A stretch of DNA of 64,000 nt from CAZZKG01 sp964654825 (GCA_964654825.1 CAZZKG010000010.1:1-64000); one strand, 5' to 3'. Counted from the stretch's first letter, positions 26,246 through 34,995 are shown. Notes: generated from the sequence alone by a model not told the origin. A program made the numbers and translations.

Positions 26246-26798
26246 ACGTGAAGCTCACCTTAGGGGGTTCTTTCTCGGGTGCCCCTTCTGAGAGTTCGAA
26301 GAAGTCACCCGGCTTGAATCCGAAGGTATTTGCAATCAGGTTAGAGGGGAAGACCTCTATCTTGGTGTTATACAGCATCACCGAGTCGTTGAAATGCTGA
26401 CGCGCGAAAGATATCTTGTTCTCGGTGGAAGTGAGTTCCTCCTGAAGCGCCAGCATGTTCTGGTTTGCCTTGAGGTCAGGGTAGTTCTCAGCTACCGCGA
26501 AGAGAGACCTCAGGGTCTGGGAAAGGAAGTTCTCGGCCATCGCCTGGTCTTTGACCCCACTCACATCGATTGCCTGCTGCCTTGCCTTGGTCACATTCTC
26601 GAGGACCTCTCTCTCGTGTTTCATGTAACCCTTACATGTCTCGATGAGGTTCGGGATGAGGTCATACCTGCGTTTGAGCTGGACGTCGATCTGTGCCCAT
26701 GCGTTTTCCATCCTCTTTCTGAGACGGACGAGTGAGTTGTAGAGGCTGATGACAAATATTACCAGCACGGCAAGAACAATCAGGATAATAATACCCAT
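26244..26798 (-). CDS. lemA: LemA family protein
   Basis: 184 residues from ATG 26798 (GAGG seven bases upstream); the longer frame from 26882 overlaps the promoter. An N-terminal membrane helix (MGIIILIVLAVLVIFVISLY) is followed by the LemA signature YNSLVRLRKRMENAWAQIDVQ, KRRYDLIPNLIETCKGYMKHE and YNTKIEVFPSNLIAN. LemA proteins form a helical bundle outside or along the inner membrane; they are often co-encoded with HtpX. The last codons and the TAG are made partly by the MITE boundary (AG of AGTGG), so the native end may have been changed. Confidence 0.94.
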   Translation of the reverse strand: MGIIILIVLAVLVIFVISLYNSLVRLRKRMENAWAQIDVQLKRRYDLIPNLIETCKGYMKHEREVLENVTKARQQAIDVSGVKDQAMAENFLSQTLRSLFAVAENYPDLKANQNMLALQEELTSTENKISFARQHFNDSVMLYNTKIEVFPSNLIANTFGFKPGDFFELSEGAPEKEPPKVSFT

Positions 26799-26853
26799 TG
26801 AAGACCTCACTTTCCCTGAGGACCCAGGTGGAATTGAAAATATCGCTGCATTA

Positions 26854-26882
26854 AGTATACGTAAAATCTCTCCATTGTACAA
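26854..26882 (-). promoter_or_regulatory. lemA promoter
   Basis: Minus strand TTGTAC (26882-26877), 17 bases, TATACT (26859-26854), about 50 bases before the lemA ATG. Confidence 0.55.
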
Positions 26883-26908
26883 TCCTCTGTCTCAGCGTAA
26901 CCCCGCAC

Positions 26909-27022
26909 TTGACAGGGGGGAGCGTATTCGTTAAGAATAAGGTTGATTTTGAAAAACAACCGAAAAAGTGTGACTACAGACCCCTGCCGCTCGCACCGGC
27001 AGCTTCGAGAGGCAGGTTTTTT
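26909..27022 (+). promoter_or_regulatory. Promoter plus attenuator-like leader before the aminotransferase operon
   Basis: TTGACA (26909-26914), 17 bases, TAAGAA (26932-26937). The leader can form CTGCCG (26984-26989) with CGGCAG (26997-27002), or instead CCTGCC (26983-26988) with GGCAGG (27011-27016) followed by six T. The two hairpins share bases and exclude each other, as in antiterminator/terminator switches. The gene starts 20 bases after the T-run. Confidence 0.6.
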
Positions 27023-27042
27023 GTCACCGGGAGATTGTACAC

Positions 27043-27921
27043 ATGTTGTTCTATGTCAATGACAGGCTCGTCCCGGAAGAGGATGCGACCATCTCCGTCC
27101 GGGATCGCGGTTTTATTTATGGTGATGGGGTGTTCGAGACGCTCCTAGTACACAACGGTGTTGTGTTCAGGTTGATGGATCACCTGAAACGTCTCGAGGA
27201 GTCGGCATCGATCGTGCGACTCGGGCTTCCCTGGACACTCGAGGAGCTTGCCGGGAAGGTCAACGAGACGGTCCGGGGAAATGGGGTGAAGGAGGGGCTC
27301 ATGCGGGTAAATATCTCGAGGGGTGTCGGGAGCTGGCGTCTAACTGTGGCCGGCGCTGTAAAGCCCACTCTGGTGATCAGTCTCTATCCGCCATCCGATC
27401 ATCCGCCTGATGTACTCGAGAAGGGGTGGCCGGTCATCATTTCGAAAAATGTCACCGTCATGGATCCGGTGATCCCCGGGAGGGCCAAGACCACCAACCG
27501 GCTGAATCTAATCCTCGCGAAGAATGAAGCCGAGGAACAGGGGGCGGTCGAAGCGCTCCTCCTCAACCTGAACGGGTTTCTAACCGAAGGGACGAGCACC
27601 AATTTCTTCTTCGCATCGAACGGAAAGCTCTTCACTCCTTCACGGGAAAGCGGGATACTCAAAGGGGTCACCAGAGATGTCGTGATCGAAATCACAGCCC
27701 GGATCGGCATAGAACTGAGCGAAGGATTTTTCGAGCCCGACGATCTGCTCGCGGCGGAGGAAGCATTTCTAACGTTCACCACCATCGGTGTGGTACCCAT
27801 CTACAGTGTCGACGGGAAGGTTCTCGGTACAGGTGAGGCGGGTCCTGTTACGAGACGGATCACAGAGTCCTATCATGAACTGCTCGAGAAAGAGACCCTG
27901 TCATCGGCGAGCAAAATATAG
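27043..27921 (+). CDS. Class IV PLP-dependent aminotransferase (BCAT / D-amino-acid / ADC-lyase family)
   Basis: 292 residues; GGGAGA lies about 9 bases before the ATG. N-terminal VNDRLVPEEDATISVRDRGF, GDGVFETLL, the PLP-lysine in RAKTTNRLNLILAKNEA and GFLTEGTSTNFFF define fold-type IV. Members include branched-chain aminotransferase (IlvE), D-amino-acid aminotransferase and 4-amino-4-deoxychorismate lyase (PabC). The signatures here do not settle which; IlvE-like activity is the best guess. First gene of an operon reaching 33543 and preceded by an attenuator-like leader, which would suit amino-acid control. Confidence 0.88.
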   Translation: MLFYVNDRLVPEEDATISVRDRGFIYGDGVFETLLVHNGVVFRLMDHLKRLEESASIVRLGLPWTLEELAGKVNETVRGNGVKEGLMRVNISRGVGSWRLTVAGAVKPTLVISLYPPSDHPPDVLEKGWPVIISKNVTVMDPVIPGRAKTTNRLNLILAKNEAEEQGAVEALLLNLNGFLTEGTSTNFFFASNGKLFTPSRESGILKGVTRDVVIEITARIGIELSEGFFEPDDLLAAEEAFLTFTTIGVVPIYSVDGKVLGTGEAGPVTRRITESYHELLEKETLSSASKI

Positions 27922-27923
27922 AG

Positions 27924-29270
27924 GTGCCCGTGCGCTGGAGTATGACTGCGTGTGCTGTTCTCTTCTCCCTGTTTCTGGCGGGTGTGATGTTAATTCATAA
28001 GCCGATCTACGCCTTCGAACAGGCCGGTGGAGACAGCACACAGGGAGAGCAGGTTTTACCGGTCAGTCTCACCACCGATCAGGGAGATGCCGAAACCACT
28101 GATGTGTCTTCACACTTCGGTCCGAAGGTCGTCGAACGGGGAAAAGAGTACAGGAGGACCAAGTACATAGTATATTTTCTGAGGGTGGGCGTGTCGCTCC
28201 TGTTTCTCTATGTGATTGTGCACTTTCAGACCGCAGGCTGGGCTGTTCAACACTGTGGATCTTTTATCCGGAGTCACCAGTGGTTCACCGCAGGGGTCCT
28301 GGCTGTGATTCTGACTATCGCAATTTCTCTGGTGACATTACCGATCAATTTCTACTCCGGATACATTCACGAGCACTCCTTCGGACTCTCGACCAGGGCT
28401 CTCCCGGGCTGGTTCCTGGACCTGGGGAAATATGTGTTGATTCAAGCTGTGCTCTCATTTGTCATTTTCGCAGGGCTGTATTTCCTCATGGGGGCCTTCC
28501 CCACGAAGTGGTGGATCATATCGGGCGCTCTCTTCAGCGTCTTCATGGTTTTGATTACCGCTCTCTCTCCGCTGGTCATCGATCCTCTTTTCAATACGTT
28601 CACACCGCTGGAGAACGAGCGAATCGTGAAAGATGTGATCGACCTCTCGAGAAGTTCAGGAGTCGAGGTCGACAAAGTGTATCAGATGAATGCGAGCGTG
28701 CGTACCCGAAAACTCAATGCCTACTTCACCGGGATGGGAAAAACGAAACGTGTCGTCCTCTACGACACTCTGCTTTCAAAAGGCACCCCGGAGGAAGTGA
28801 AGATGGTAGTCGCTCACGAACTCGGCCACTGGAAACGGAATCATCTGTGGAAGGGTGTTCTTCTCGCCACTGTGGGGACTTTCATCGTGGTTTTTGTGCT
28901 TTCGAAGATACTCGCGAGTCCGTTCGCGAAGGGTATGGGTGTCACGTCTTTTTCTGATCCAGCCGGAGTTCCCCTCATCATGCTCATCGTCATGATACTG
29001 GGATTTCTTTCCATGCCGATACAGAATGTCATATCCCGGCACTTCGAGAGGCAGGCGGACATGGATTCCCTGGTCCTCACTGGCGATCCGGACACTTTCA
29101 TCAAAGCCGAGGAAAAGATGGGTAGAACGAACCTCGATGACATCGACCCCAATCCCTTCATAAAATGGATACTGTTCACACACCCGTCCACAATGGAGAG
29201 GATCAGGATGGCCGAGGAGTATAAGATGCGTATTACCAATCCCGAAGAACATTCAGAGGAGAACAGATGA
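27924..29270 (+). CDS. Ste24/CAAX-type M48 membrane metalloprotease
   Basis: About 448 residues. GTG 27924 is the longest start, but GTG 27930 and ATG 27942 are also possible. The protein has an N-terminal signal/anchor, about six membrane helices, an M48 intramembrane N-domain and the motif VVAHELGHWKRNHLW (HExxH), with ERQADMDSLV carrying the third ligand. It resembles eukaryotic Ste24 and bacterial homologues that cut membrane or lipid-anchored proteins. It starts three bases after the aminotransferase, and its stop overlaps the glyS start (ATGA). Second M48 enzyme in the window, distinct from HtpX. Confidence 0.9.
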   Translation: MPVRWSMTACAVLFSLFLAGVMLIHKPIYAFEQAGGDSTQGEQVLPVSLTTDQGDAETTDVSSHFGPKVVERGKEYRRTKYIVYFLRVGVSLLFLYVIVHFQTAGWAVQHCGSFIRSHQWFTAGVLAVILTIAISLVTLPINFYSGYIHEHSFGLSTRALPGWFLDLGKYVLIQAVLSFVIFAGLYFLMGAFPTKWWIISGALFSVFMVLITALSPLVIDPLFNTFTPLENERIVKDVIDLSRSSGVEVDKVYQMNASVRTRKLNAYFTGMGKTKRVVLYDTLLSKGTPEEVKMVVAHELGHWKRNHLWKGVLLATVGTFIVVFVLSKILASPFAKGMGVTSFSDPAGVPLIMLIVMILGFLSMPIQNVISRHFERQADMDSLVLTGDPDTFIKAEEKMGRTNLDDIDPNPFIKWILFTHPSTMERIRMAEEYKMRITNPEEHSEENR

Positions 29271-30574
29271 AGGGAAGCAAAAATGACAGAATGGAGCGAC
29301 TGGTTTCGCTCTGCAAGAGGAGAGGATACATATTTCAGTCCAGCGAAATCTACGGGGGTGTGGGAGCGTGCTATGATTATGGTCATCTCGGTGTTGAGCT
29401 CAAGAACAACATCAAACTATACTGGTGGAAATGGATGACGCAGTTTCGCGATGATGTTGTGGGAGTTGATGCCGCCATCATGATGCACCCGAAGGTCTGG
29501 GAGGCCTCCGGCCATGTTGAAGGATTTACCGATCCGCTCGTGGATTGTAAGAAGTGTAAGCGTAGATTCAGGGCTGACGATATCGCGGGTGAGTTCTGTC
29601 CTGAGTGTGGTGGGGAGCTGACCGATGTCCGGCAGTTCAATCTCATGTTCAAAACACACATGGGTGCGGTTGAGGAGGCGGCGAGCCTCGTGTACCTCAG
29701 ACCGGAGACGGCCCAGGGAATATATGTGAATTTTTTGAATGTGCTCAATTCATCCAGGAAAAAAATCCCGTTCGGGATCGCACAGGTCGGTAAAGCCTTC
29801 AGGAATGAGATTACCCCCGGTAATTTTATTTTCCGGACCAGGGAGTTTGATCAGATGGAAATGCAGTTCTTCGTGAAACCCGGTACCGATGAAGAGTGGA
29901 TTGAATACTGGAAGAACGAACGGATGAAATGGTACCATTCCCTCGGGATACGTGAGGAGAAGGTCCGGTTTCACGAGCACGGGGAGGATGAACTCGCGCA
30001 CTATGCCAAGGTGGCGTACGACATCGAATACGAGTACCCTTTCGGCTGGAAGGAGCTCGAGGGTATCCACAACAGGACCGATTTCGATCTTAAGCGTCAC
30101 ATCGAGCATTCAGGGAAAGATCTCACCTATTTTGACGACACCATACGGGAGAGATATGTGCCCTACATCATCGAGACCAGCGCCGGTCTCGACAGGACAC
30201 TATTGACCTGTCTCGTGGACGGATACGACGAGGAGGAGGTCAAGGGGGAGCCCCGGGTTATCCTGAGGCTCTCACCGAAAATAGCCCCGATCAAAGCCGG
30301 TGTTTTTCCACTCGTGAAAAGGGATGGGATGCCGGAGATCGCCAGGAAAATCTACGATGATCTCAAAAAACACTTCTCGCTGTTCTATGATGTGTCGGGA
30401 GCTATCGGCAGGCGTTACCGGCGTCAGGATGAAGCGGGGACACCTTTCGGCATTACTGTGGATTCACAGACCATCGAGGATGAGACGGTGACTCTGAGGT
30501 ACAGAGACAGCATGGGTCAGGATCGTCTGAAGATCGGTGAACTGAGAGCGAAGCTCGAAGAACTGACGGAGTAA
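29267..30574 (+). CDS. glyQS: Glycyl-tRNA synthetase (homodimeric, single-chain type)
   Basis: 435 residues. Class II motifs are clear: LCKRRGYIFQSSEIYGG at the start, the zinc-like pairs CKKCKRRF and CPECGGEL, motif 2 FGIAQVGKAFRNEI and motif 3 region TSAGLDRTLLTCL. C-terminal anticodon-binding domain begins near LSPKIAPIKAGVFP. This is the alpha-2 GlyRS of eukaryotes, archaea and some bacteria, not the bacterial alpha2-beta2 form. Length is slightly short but complete. Coupled to the upstream protease by a 4-base overlap. Confidence 0.96.
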   Translation: MKGSKNDRMERLVSLCKRRGYIFQSSEIYGGVGACYDYGHLGVELKNNIKLYWWKWMTQFRDDVVGVDAAIMMHPKVWEASGHVEGFTDPLVDCKKCKRRFRADDIAGEFCPECGGELTDVRQFNLMFKTHMGAVEEAASLVYLRPETAQGIYVNFLNVLNSSRKKIPFGIAQVGKAFRNEITPGNFIFRTREFDQMEMQFFVKPGTDEEWIEYWKNERMKWYHSLGIREEKVRFHEHGEDELAHYAKVAYDIEYEYPFGWKELEGIHNRTDFDLKRHIEHSGKDLTYFDDTIRERYVPYIIETSAGLDRTLLTCLVDGYDEEEVKGEPRVILRLSPKIAPIKAGVFPLVKRDGMPEIARKIYDDLKKHFSLFYDVSGAIGRRYRRQDEAGTPFGITVDSQTIEDETVTLRYRDSMGQDRLKIGELRAKLEELTE

Positions 30575-30635
30575 GGAAATAAAGAGCCGCGAAGTTTTCA
30601 GCTCGAGATGGCACCTCATTCTGGCCACTCTGGGA

Positions 30636-32039
30636 ATGGCCGTCGGGACCGGGAACATCTGGAGGTTCCCCAGGATGGTCGCTCAGAACGGCGGCGGCGC
30701 ATTTCTCATCCCGTGGATTATTTTTCTCTTCACCTGGTCCGTTCCTCTCCTGATCGTCGAATTCGCAATCGGAAAAAAAACCAAGATGGGAACGATCGGC
30801 TCGTTCTCGACGATCATGGGCAGACACTCCGCCTGGCTCGGTGCCTTTGTCGGTTTCTGCACGATGGCCATCATGTTCTACTACTCGGTTGTCACCGGAT
30901 GGTGCATGAAATACATCATCTCGTCGGGACTCGGATCGTTGAGTGGTGCGGATCCCGATCTGCTGTGGGACCGGTTTACGACTTCCGGGTGGCAGCCCCT
31001 CCTCTTCCACTTCGTCGCCATCAGCTTCTGCTCTTGTATCGTGTACCGCGGTATCGTACGCGGCATCGAGAAGGTGAACCGCATCATCATACCGCTTCTA
31101 TTTTTCCTTCTCGTTCTGGCCGCTGTCAGAGCGCTCACCCTCCCCAATGCGGCTGTCGGCCTTACGTTTCTGTTCAGGCCGAACTTCGACCTGCTCTTCT
31201 CATACAGGGTCTGGCTCGAAGCTCTCTCCCAGTCCGCCTGGTCCACGGGGGCAGGGTGGGGTCTCGTGCTCACCTATGCGATCTACTCACGAAAGAGGGA
31301 GGATGTCGCCCTCAATTCCCTCCTCACCGGACTCGGTAACAACTCCGCCTCGCTCCTTGCTGCCCTGGCGGTTCTCCCGACCATTTTCGCAGTTCTCCCC
31401 TACGAGAGTGCGATGGAAGCGGTTTCCTCGGACAACATCGGCCTGACTTTCATGTGGATCCCACACCTGTTCAATGAGCTGCCCTTCGGAAGGTTTTTCA
31501 TGACCATGTTCTTCCTCGCACTCTCTCTTGCCGCGGTGTCATCGCTCATCTCCATGCTCGAGCTCTCCTCGAGGATATTTATAGATATGGGGTACGAGCG
31601 GAAGAAGGCCATCCGACTGGTCGCGTTTGCCGGATTCGTGCTCGGTATCCCCTCCGCCGTCTCCATGGGGTTCTTCAATAATCAGGATTGGACCTGGGGG
31701 GTCGGACTCCTGATGAGCGGTCTTTTCTTTTCGCTCTCGGTTGTGCGGTACGGCCCGAGGAGGTTCAGGGATGAGCTCATAAACCTTCCCGGCAATGATA
31801 TCAGGGTGGGGAAGTGGTTCGATTATCTCATCACATACGTGATACCTGTTGAGTTTCTCCTGATGATCGGCTGGTGGTTCTATCAGTCTGTAGCGGTATA
31901 CGACAGGAGCGGCTGGTGGAATCCATTTCACAGCGCGAGCATGGGAACCTGCCTGTTCCAGTGGGGTTTTGTACTTATGGTTTTCAAACTCCTTAACGAC
32001 TTCCTGTGGAAGAAAACCATGAGGGAGGTGTCGGAATAG
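30636..32039 (+). CDS. Neurotransmitter:sodium symporter (NSS) family transporter; true start probably upstream
   Basis: 467 residues from ATG 30636, but the in-frame sequence before it reads SSRWHLILATLG, the beginning of TM1 in the family, so the ATG is internal. The frame opens after a TGA at 30564 and has no ATG, GTG or TTG upstream of 30636. An ATA at 30579 lies 7 bases after GGAG (30568-30571) and would give the full length. GNIWRFPRMVAQNGGGAF is the sodium/substrate-site signature of LeuT-type carriers; about 12 helices follow. It should import amino acids with sodium. The small subunit MetS-like gene follows one base after the stop codon region. Confidence 0.9.
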   Translation: MAVGTGNIWRFPRMVAQNGGGAFLIPWIIFLFTWSVPLLIVEFAIGKKTKMGTIGSFSTIMGRHSAWLGAFVGFCTMAIMFYYSVVTGWCMKYIISSGLGSLSGADPDLLWDRFTTSGWQPLLFHFVAISFCSCIVYRGIVRGIEKVNRIIIPLLFFLLVLAAVRALTLPNAAVGLTFLFRPNFDLLFSYRVWLEALSQSAWSTGAGWGLVLTYAIYSRKREDVALNSLLTGLGNNSASLLAALAVLPTIFAVLPYESAMEAVSSDNIGLTFMWIPHLFNELPFGRFFMTMFFLALSLAAVSSLISMLELSSRIFIDMGYERKKAIRLVAFAGFVLGIPSAVSMGFFNNQDWTWGVGLLMSGLFFSLSVVRYGPRRFRDELINLPGNDIRVGKWFDYLITYVIPVEFLLMIGWWFYQSVAVYDRSGWWNPFHSASMGTCLFQWGFVLMVFKLLNDFLWKKTMREVSE

Positions 32040-32040
32040 C

Positions 32041-32184
32041 ATGGATCTTCTCACTATTGTGATGATGTCCCTGATTCTCGGGGGAGTGTGGGGGGGATTC
32101 GCTTACGCGCTGCGGGTTGCGATAAAAAAGGAAGAAGGAAAGAGGAAAGGAGGTGGTGTGTCGAATGATGGTAGAGACGTATGA
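32041..32184 (+). CDS. MetS-like small subunit of the NSS transporter
   Basis: A 47-residue ORF. One hydrophobic helix, LLTIVMMSLILGGVWGGFAY, then a basic tail ALRVAIKKEEGKRK. The VWGG motif in a single helix after an NSS gene matches the MetS-type small subunits first described for the methionine transporter MetPS of Corynebacterium. It begins 2 bases after the NSS stop and overlaps the yjbQ start by 20 bases. The call rests on size, motif and context. Confidence 0.75.
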   Translation: MDLLTIVMMSLILGGVWGGFAYALRVAIKKEEGKRKGGGVSNDGRDV

Positions 32185-32584
32185 CATCAAACTTTCGACG
32201 GGAGGTGACGACGATACCGTGGACATCACAGATCAGGTGCAGGGGTTTGTGGATCAGAGCGGTATCCGGGATGGAATCGTCACCGTGTTCATCCCCGGTT
32301 CGACGGGGGGGATCACAACGATCGAGTATGAACCGGGAGTGGTCACAGACCTGAAAGAACTTCTCGATCGCATCATCCCCGGCGGCCGCCGGTACAAACA
32401 CGACCGTGCGTGGGGAGATGGTAATGCTCATTCGCACATGAGATCGGCTCTTATCGGCCCTTCAATCACCGTTCCCGTTGCCGGCGGGTCGCTGACACTC
32501 GGCACCTGGCAGCAGATCGTGTTCATCGATTTCGACAACCGGTCGAGGTCGAGAAAGCTCGTGGTCAATATCATAGGAGAATAA
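32165..32584 (+). CDS. YjbQ / UPF0047 family protein
   Basis: 139 residues from ATG 32165, eleven bases after AGGAGG; an ATG follows at once at 32168. Family marks: GIRDGIVTVFIPGSTGGITTIEYEPG, the conserved acidic and His residues in WGDGNAHSHMRSALIGPS, and LGTWQQIVFIDFDNR. UPF0047 proteins form trimers and show thiamine-phosphate synthase-like side activity; their native role is unclear. Sits between the transporter pair and the HDAC-fold gene in one transcript. Confidence 0.92.
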   Translation: MMVETYDIKLSTGGDDDTVDITDQVQGFVDQSGIRDGIVTVFIPGSTGGITTIEYEPGVVTDLKELLDRIIPGGRRYKHDRAWGDGNAHSHMRSALIGPSITVPVAGGSLTLGTWQQIVFIDFDNRSRSRKLVVNIIGE

Positions 32585-32586
32585 CC

Positions 32587-33543
32587 GTGAACAGGGAAAT
32601 ATCCAGGACGGGGCTGGTTTATCATCCGGATTACCTCGAGCACCGGACAGGGACTCACCCGGAAGCACCGGAAAGGCTCGTCGCCATCATGGAGCGCCTG
32701 GAGGATAGAGGATTGCTCGAACGTGTTGTGCGGATAGAGCCGCGTGTTGCCGGCGAGGAGGATATCCTGAGGGTGCACACCACCGGGCACCTGGAGCGCG
32801 TAAAAAACGCCGTCCATGACGGGTTGACCCATCTCGACGTGGATACGGTGATTTCCGGGAGATCCTTCGAAGTAGCTCTCCTGGCGGCAGGCGGGGTCCT
32901 GGAAGCGCTGGACCGGATCATGGAGGGGGAGATAAGGAATGCGCTCTGTCTCGTCAGACCGCCGGGACATCATGCGACCCGGGATCGGGCTATGGGGTTT
33001 TGCATATTCAACAACGTGGCGATCGGGGCGCGTTACATTCAGGAAAGATACGGAATTCGCCGGGTTCTGATCGTCGATTGGGATCTTCACCACGGTAACG
33101 GCACCCAGGATGTATTCTATGAGGACGGCGGTGTCTTCTACCTGTCCACACATCAGAGCCCTCACTATCCGGGATCGGGATCGAAGCAGGAGACGGGTGC
33201 CGGGGAGGGAGAGGGCAGTACAATCAACCTCCCGTTCCCGGCTGGTACATCCGAGGACGTATTACTCGACTCTTTCCGGCAGGCGCTCCGTGACACGACG
33301 CAGATATTTGTTCCGGAATTCATTTTCGTTTCGGCCGGCTTCGATGCGCACAGGGATGATCCCCTGGGAAACCTGAACCTTACCGAGTCGGGGTATGCCG
33401 TGCTCACGGAACTGCTCCTGGATGCAGCACGGGTTCACTGCGACGGCCGACTCCTCTCTGCCCTCGAGGGGGGATATAACCTGCGTGCTCTCTCGACCTC
33501 GGTCGAGGAGCACCTGAGGGGACTCATTTCATCCAATGCTTAG
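32587..33543 (+). CDS. Histone-deacetylase-fold (AcuC/HDAC) amidohydrolase
   Basis: 318 residues from GTG 32587. Arginase/deacetylase zinc-site motifs are complete: RPPGHHATRDRAMGFCIFNN, DWDLHHGNGTQDVFYED and SAGFDAHRDDPLG. Bacterial members remove acetyl groups from small polyamines or from proteins such as acetyl-CoA synthetase (AcuC). It follows yjbQ by two bases and ends the operon. The TAG stop is formed by a T plus the first bases of MITE copy 2, so the C-terminus (HLRGLISSNA) may have been cut or altered by the insertion. Confidence 0.93.
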   Translation: MNREISRTGLVYHPDYLEHRTGTHPEAPERLVAIMERLEDRGLLERVVRIEPRVAGEEDILRVHTTGHLERVKNAVHDGLTHLDVDTVISGRSFEVALLAAGGVLEALDRIMEGEIRNALCLVRPPGHHATRDRAMGFCIFNNVAIGARYIQERYGIRRVLIVDWDLHHGNGTQDVFYEDGGVFYLSTHQSPHYPGSGSKQETGAGEGEGSTINLPFPAGTSEDVLLDSFRQALRDTTQIFVPEFIFVSAGFDAHRDDPLGNLNLTESGYAVLTELLLDAARVHCDGRLLSALEGGYNLRALSTSVEEHLRGLISSNA

Positions 33544-33706
33544 TGGCCCTGTTCATAAATACAATGGCATTTGGCCAACGAAACATCCCGATCCACCGCG
33601 TTGCTCGTCGGTTAAATACCACCATGGGTATTCGCCCTCCTCGCGCCTTGTGGTTCGGGCGCCTCTATGGCCTCGGTGCGTCACCGTATTTATGAGCAGG
33701 GTCACT
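33542..33706. mobile_element. MITE-like element, copy 2
   Basis: 165 bases with termini AGTGGCCCTGTTCATAAATA and its inverted counterpart ending TCACT at 33706. Conserved inner blocks as in copies 1 and 3. It begins inside the stop codon of the HDAC-fold gene and ends 19 bases before the first possible start of the M28 peptidase. Confidence 0.9.
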
Positions 33707-33781
33707 TAGTACCGGTATTGTTTATTGACGAAGAGCTCGCTATTTTACCCTGTGGACTCGAAACCAGGTGAAAGTTATCAG

Positions 33782-34951
33782 ATGTTATTCAACTCATCCC
33801 GTGCATATGATCATGTCAGGGCGCTCTCTTTTCCTCGGCTGTCATCGACTGCCGGTGAACGGAAAGCCGGAGATTACATCATCACACAGCTCGAGAGTTT
33901 CGGGCTCGATCCTGAGATACAGTTCTTCTCCTACTCTGCTCTTCCTCATGCCGTGATCCTCAAGATATCTCTTCTCCTTCAGGTCGCACTCCTGCTGTCG
34001 GCGATCTCCCTATGCGGGGAGAAACCCTTCTTCGCCGCCGTGCTTGCGGTTCTTCTTCTTCTCTACACCCTCCAATCGACGAGATGGGGGAGAGTTTTCG
34101 AGACGATGTACGACGTCGGTTCGAAGAAATCGTCACGGAACATCTACGAGCGGATCACCGGATCGTCCCCCCACACGAACCTCCTGTTTATGGCGCACTA
34201 CGACTCGAAATCGCAGACCATGCCGATTTTGTTCAGAGTGCTTTGTTACCTCCTGTTCTACATTGGCATGATAGTACTGATCTTGCTTCTCATTGGCTTC
34301 GTAGTGACCGGTGTGGGCGATCTGTACCGGGACGGTCTGATGCATACCGGGATCGTCGTTACCCTATTCTCGATCCCTGCCGTGTTCAACTTCACCAAAA
34401 ACACGTCTCCAGGCGCTCTTGACAATGCATCGGGAGTTGGTATCGTATTAGAGCTGGCCCGGATTCTTTCCGGAAACATACCCGATGGATTGGATGTCAC
34501 ATTCCTCTTCACCGGTGCCGAGGAGGAAGGACTCGCAGGTGCCATCAGGTTCGCTCAGGAGCTCGGTGACACATACAGCGGACGGGAGACCTTCTGTCTC
34601 AGCTACGATGGTGCCGGTGCACAGGGAAAACTCAGGCTGACTTCCCGGTATGGGATACCTCCGGTGAGGACGAGCCGTGTTCTGGCAGGTCTCGTGAAGG
34701 AATATTGCGGTGATGCCGGGATCGATTGTAGTGAAACCTACCTCCCGGTCGGAGCGGGACTGGAACAGACGCCTCTGTCTCTTCGCGGTATCGATGTGAT
34801 CACGGTTCACAGCGGAAAACTCGGGAAAGCCCTGCTCGCTGTGCATTCCCCGAACGATGTACCGGACAACCTCGATGCCGACGCAGTCGAGCGCTCAGGC
34901 AGTGTCGGCGAAGCACTGGTTCAGATTCTGGCAAAAAGGAAACACGGATGA
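33782..34951 (+). CDS. Membrane M28-family zinc aminopeptidase
   Basis: About 389 residues from ATG 33782 (AGGTGA ten bases upstream); a TTG at 33725 would add 19. M28 motifs: FMAHYDSKSQT (H and D ligands), PGALDNASGVGIVLELA, FTGAEEEGLAGA with the catalytic Glu pair, and HSPNDVPDNLD (last His). Two hydrophobic hairpins (about residues 70-100 and 155-225) interrupt the fold, so the catalytic domain is membrane-linked. It should release N-terminal residues from peptides. Alone between MITE copy 2 and the 35.1 kb RNA locus. Confidence 0.85.
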   Translation: MLFNSSRAYDHVRALSFPRLSSTAGERKAGDYIITQLESFGLDPEIQFFSYSALPHAVILKISLLLQVALLLSAISLCGEKPFFAAVLAVLLLLYTLQSTRWGRVFETMYDVGSKKSSRNIYERITGSSPHTNLLFMAHYDSKSQTMPILFRVLCYLLFYIGMIVLILLLIGFVVTGVGDLYRDGLMHTGIVVTLFSIPAVFNFTKNTSPGALDNASGVGIVLELARILSGNIPDGLDVTFLFTGAEEEGLAGAIRFAQELGDTYSGRETFCLSYDGAGAQGKLRLTSRYGIPPVRTSRVLAGLVKEYCGDAGIDCSETYLPVGAGLEQTPLSLRGIDVITVHSGKLGKALLAVHSPNDVPDNLDADAVERSGSVGEALVQILAKRKHG

Positions 34952-34995
34952 TCGACAGGTATTATCACCCCACAGGGCGAAAAGAGTCACTCAAC

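Noticed and set aside
30608..31339. 243-codon frame overlapping the start of the NSS gene
   Set aside because: Arg/His/Pro-rich shadow of the transporter reading frame.
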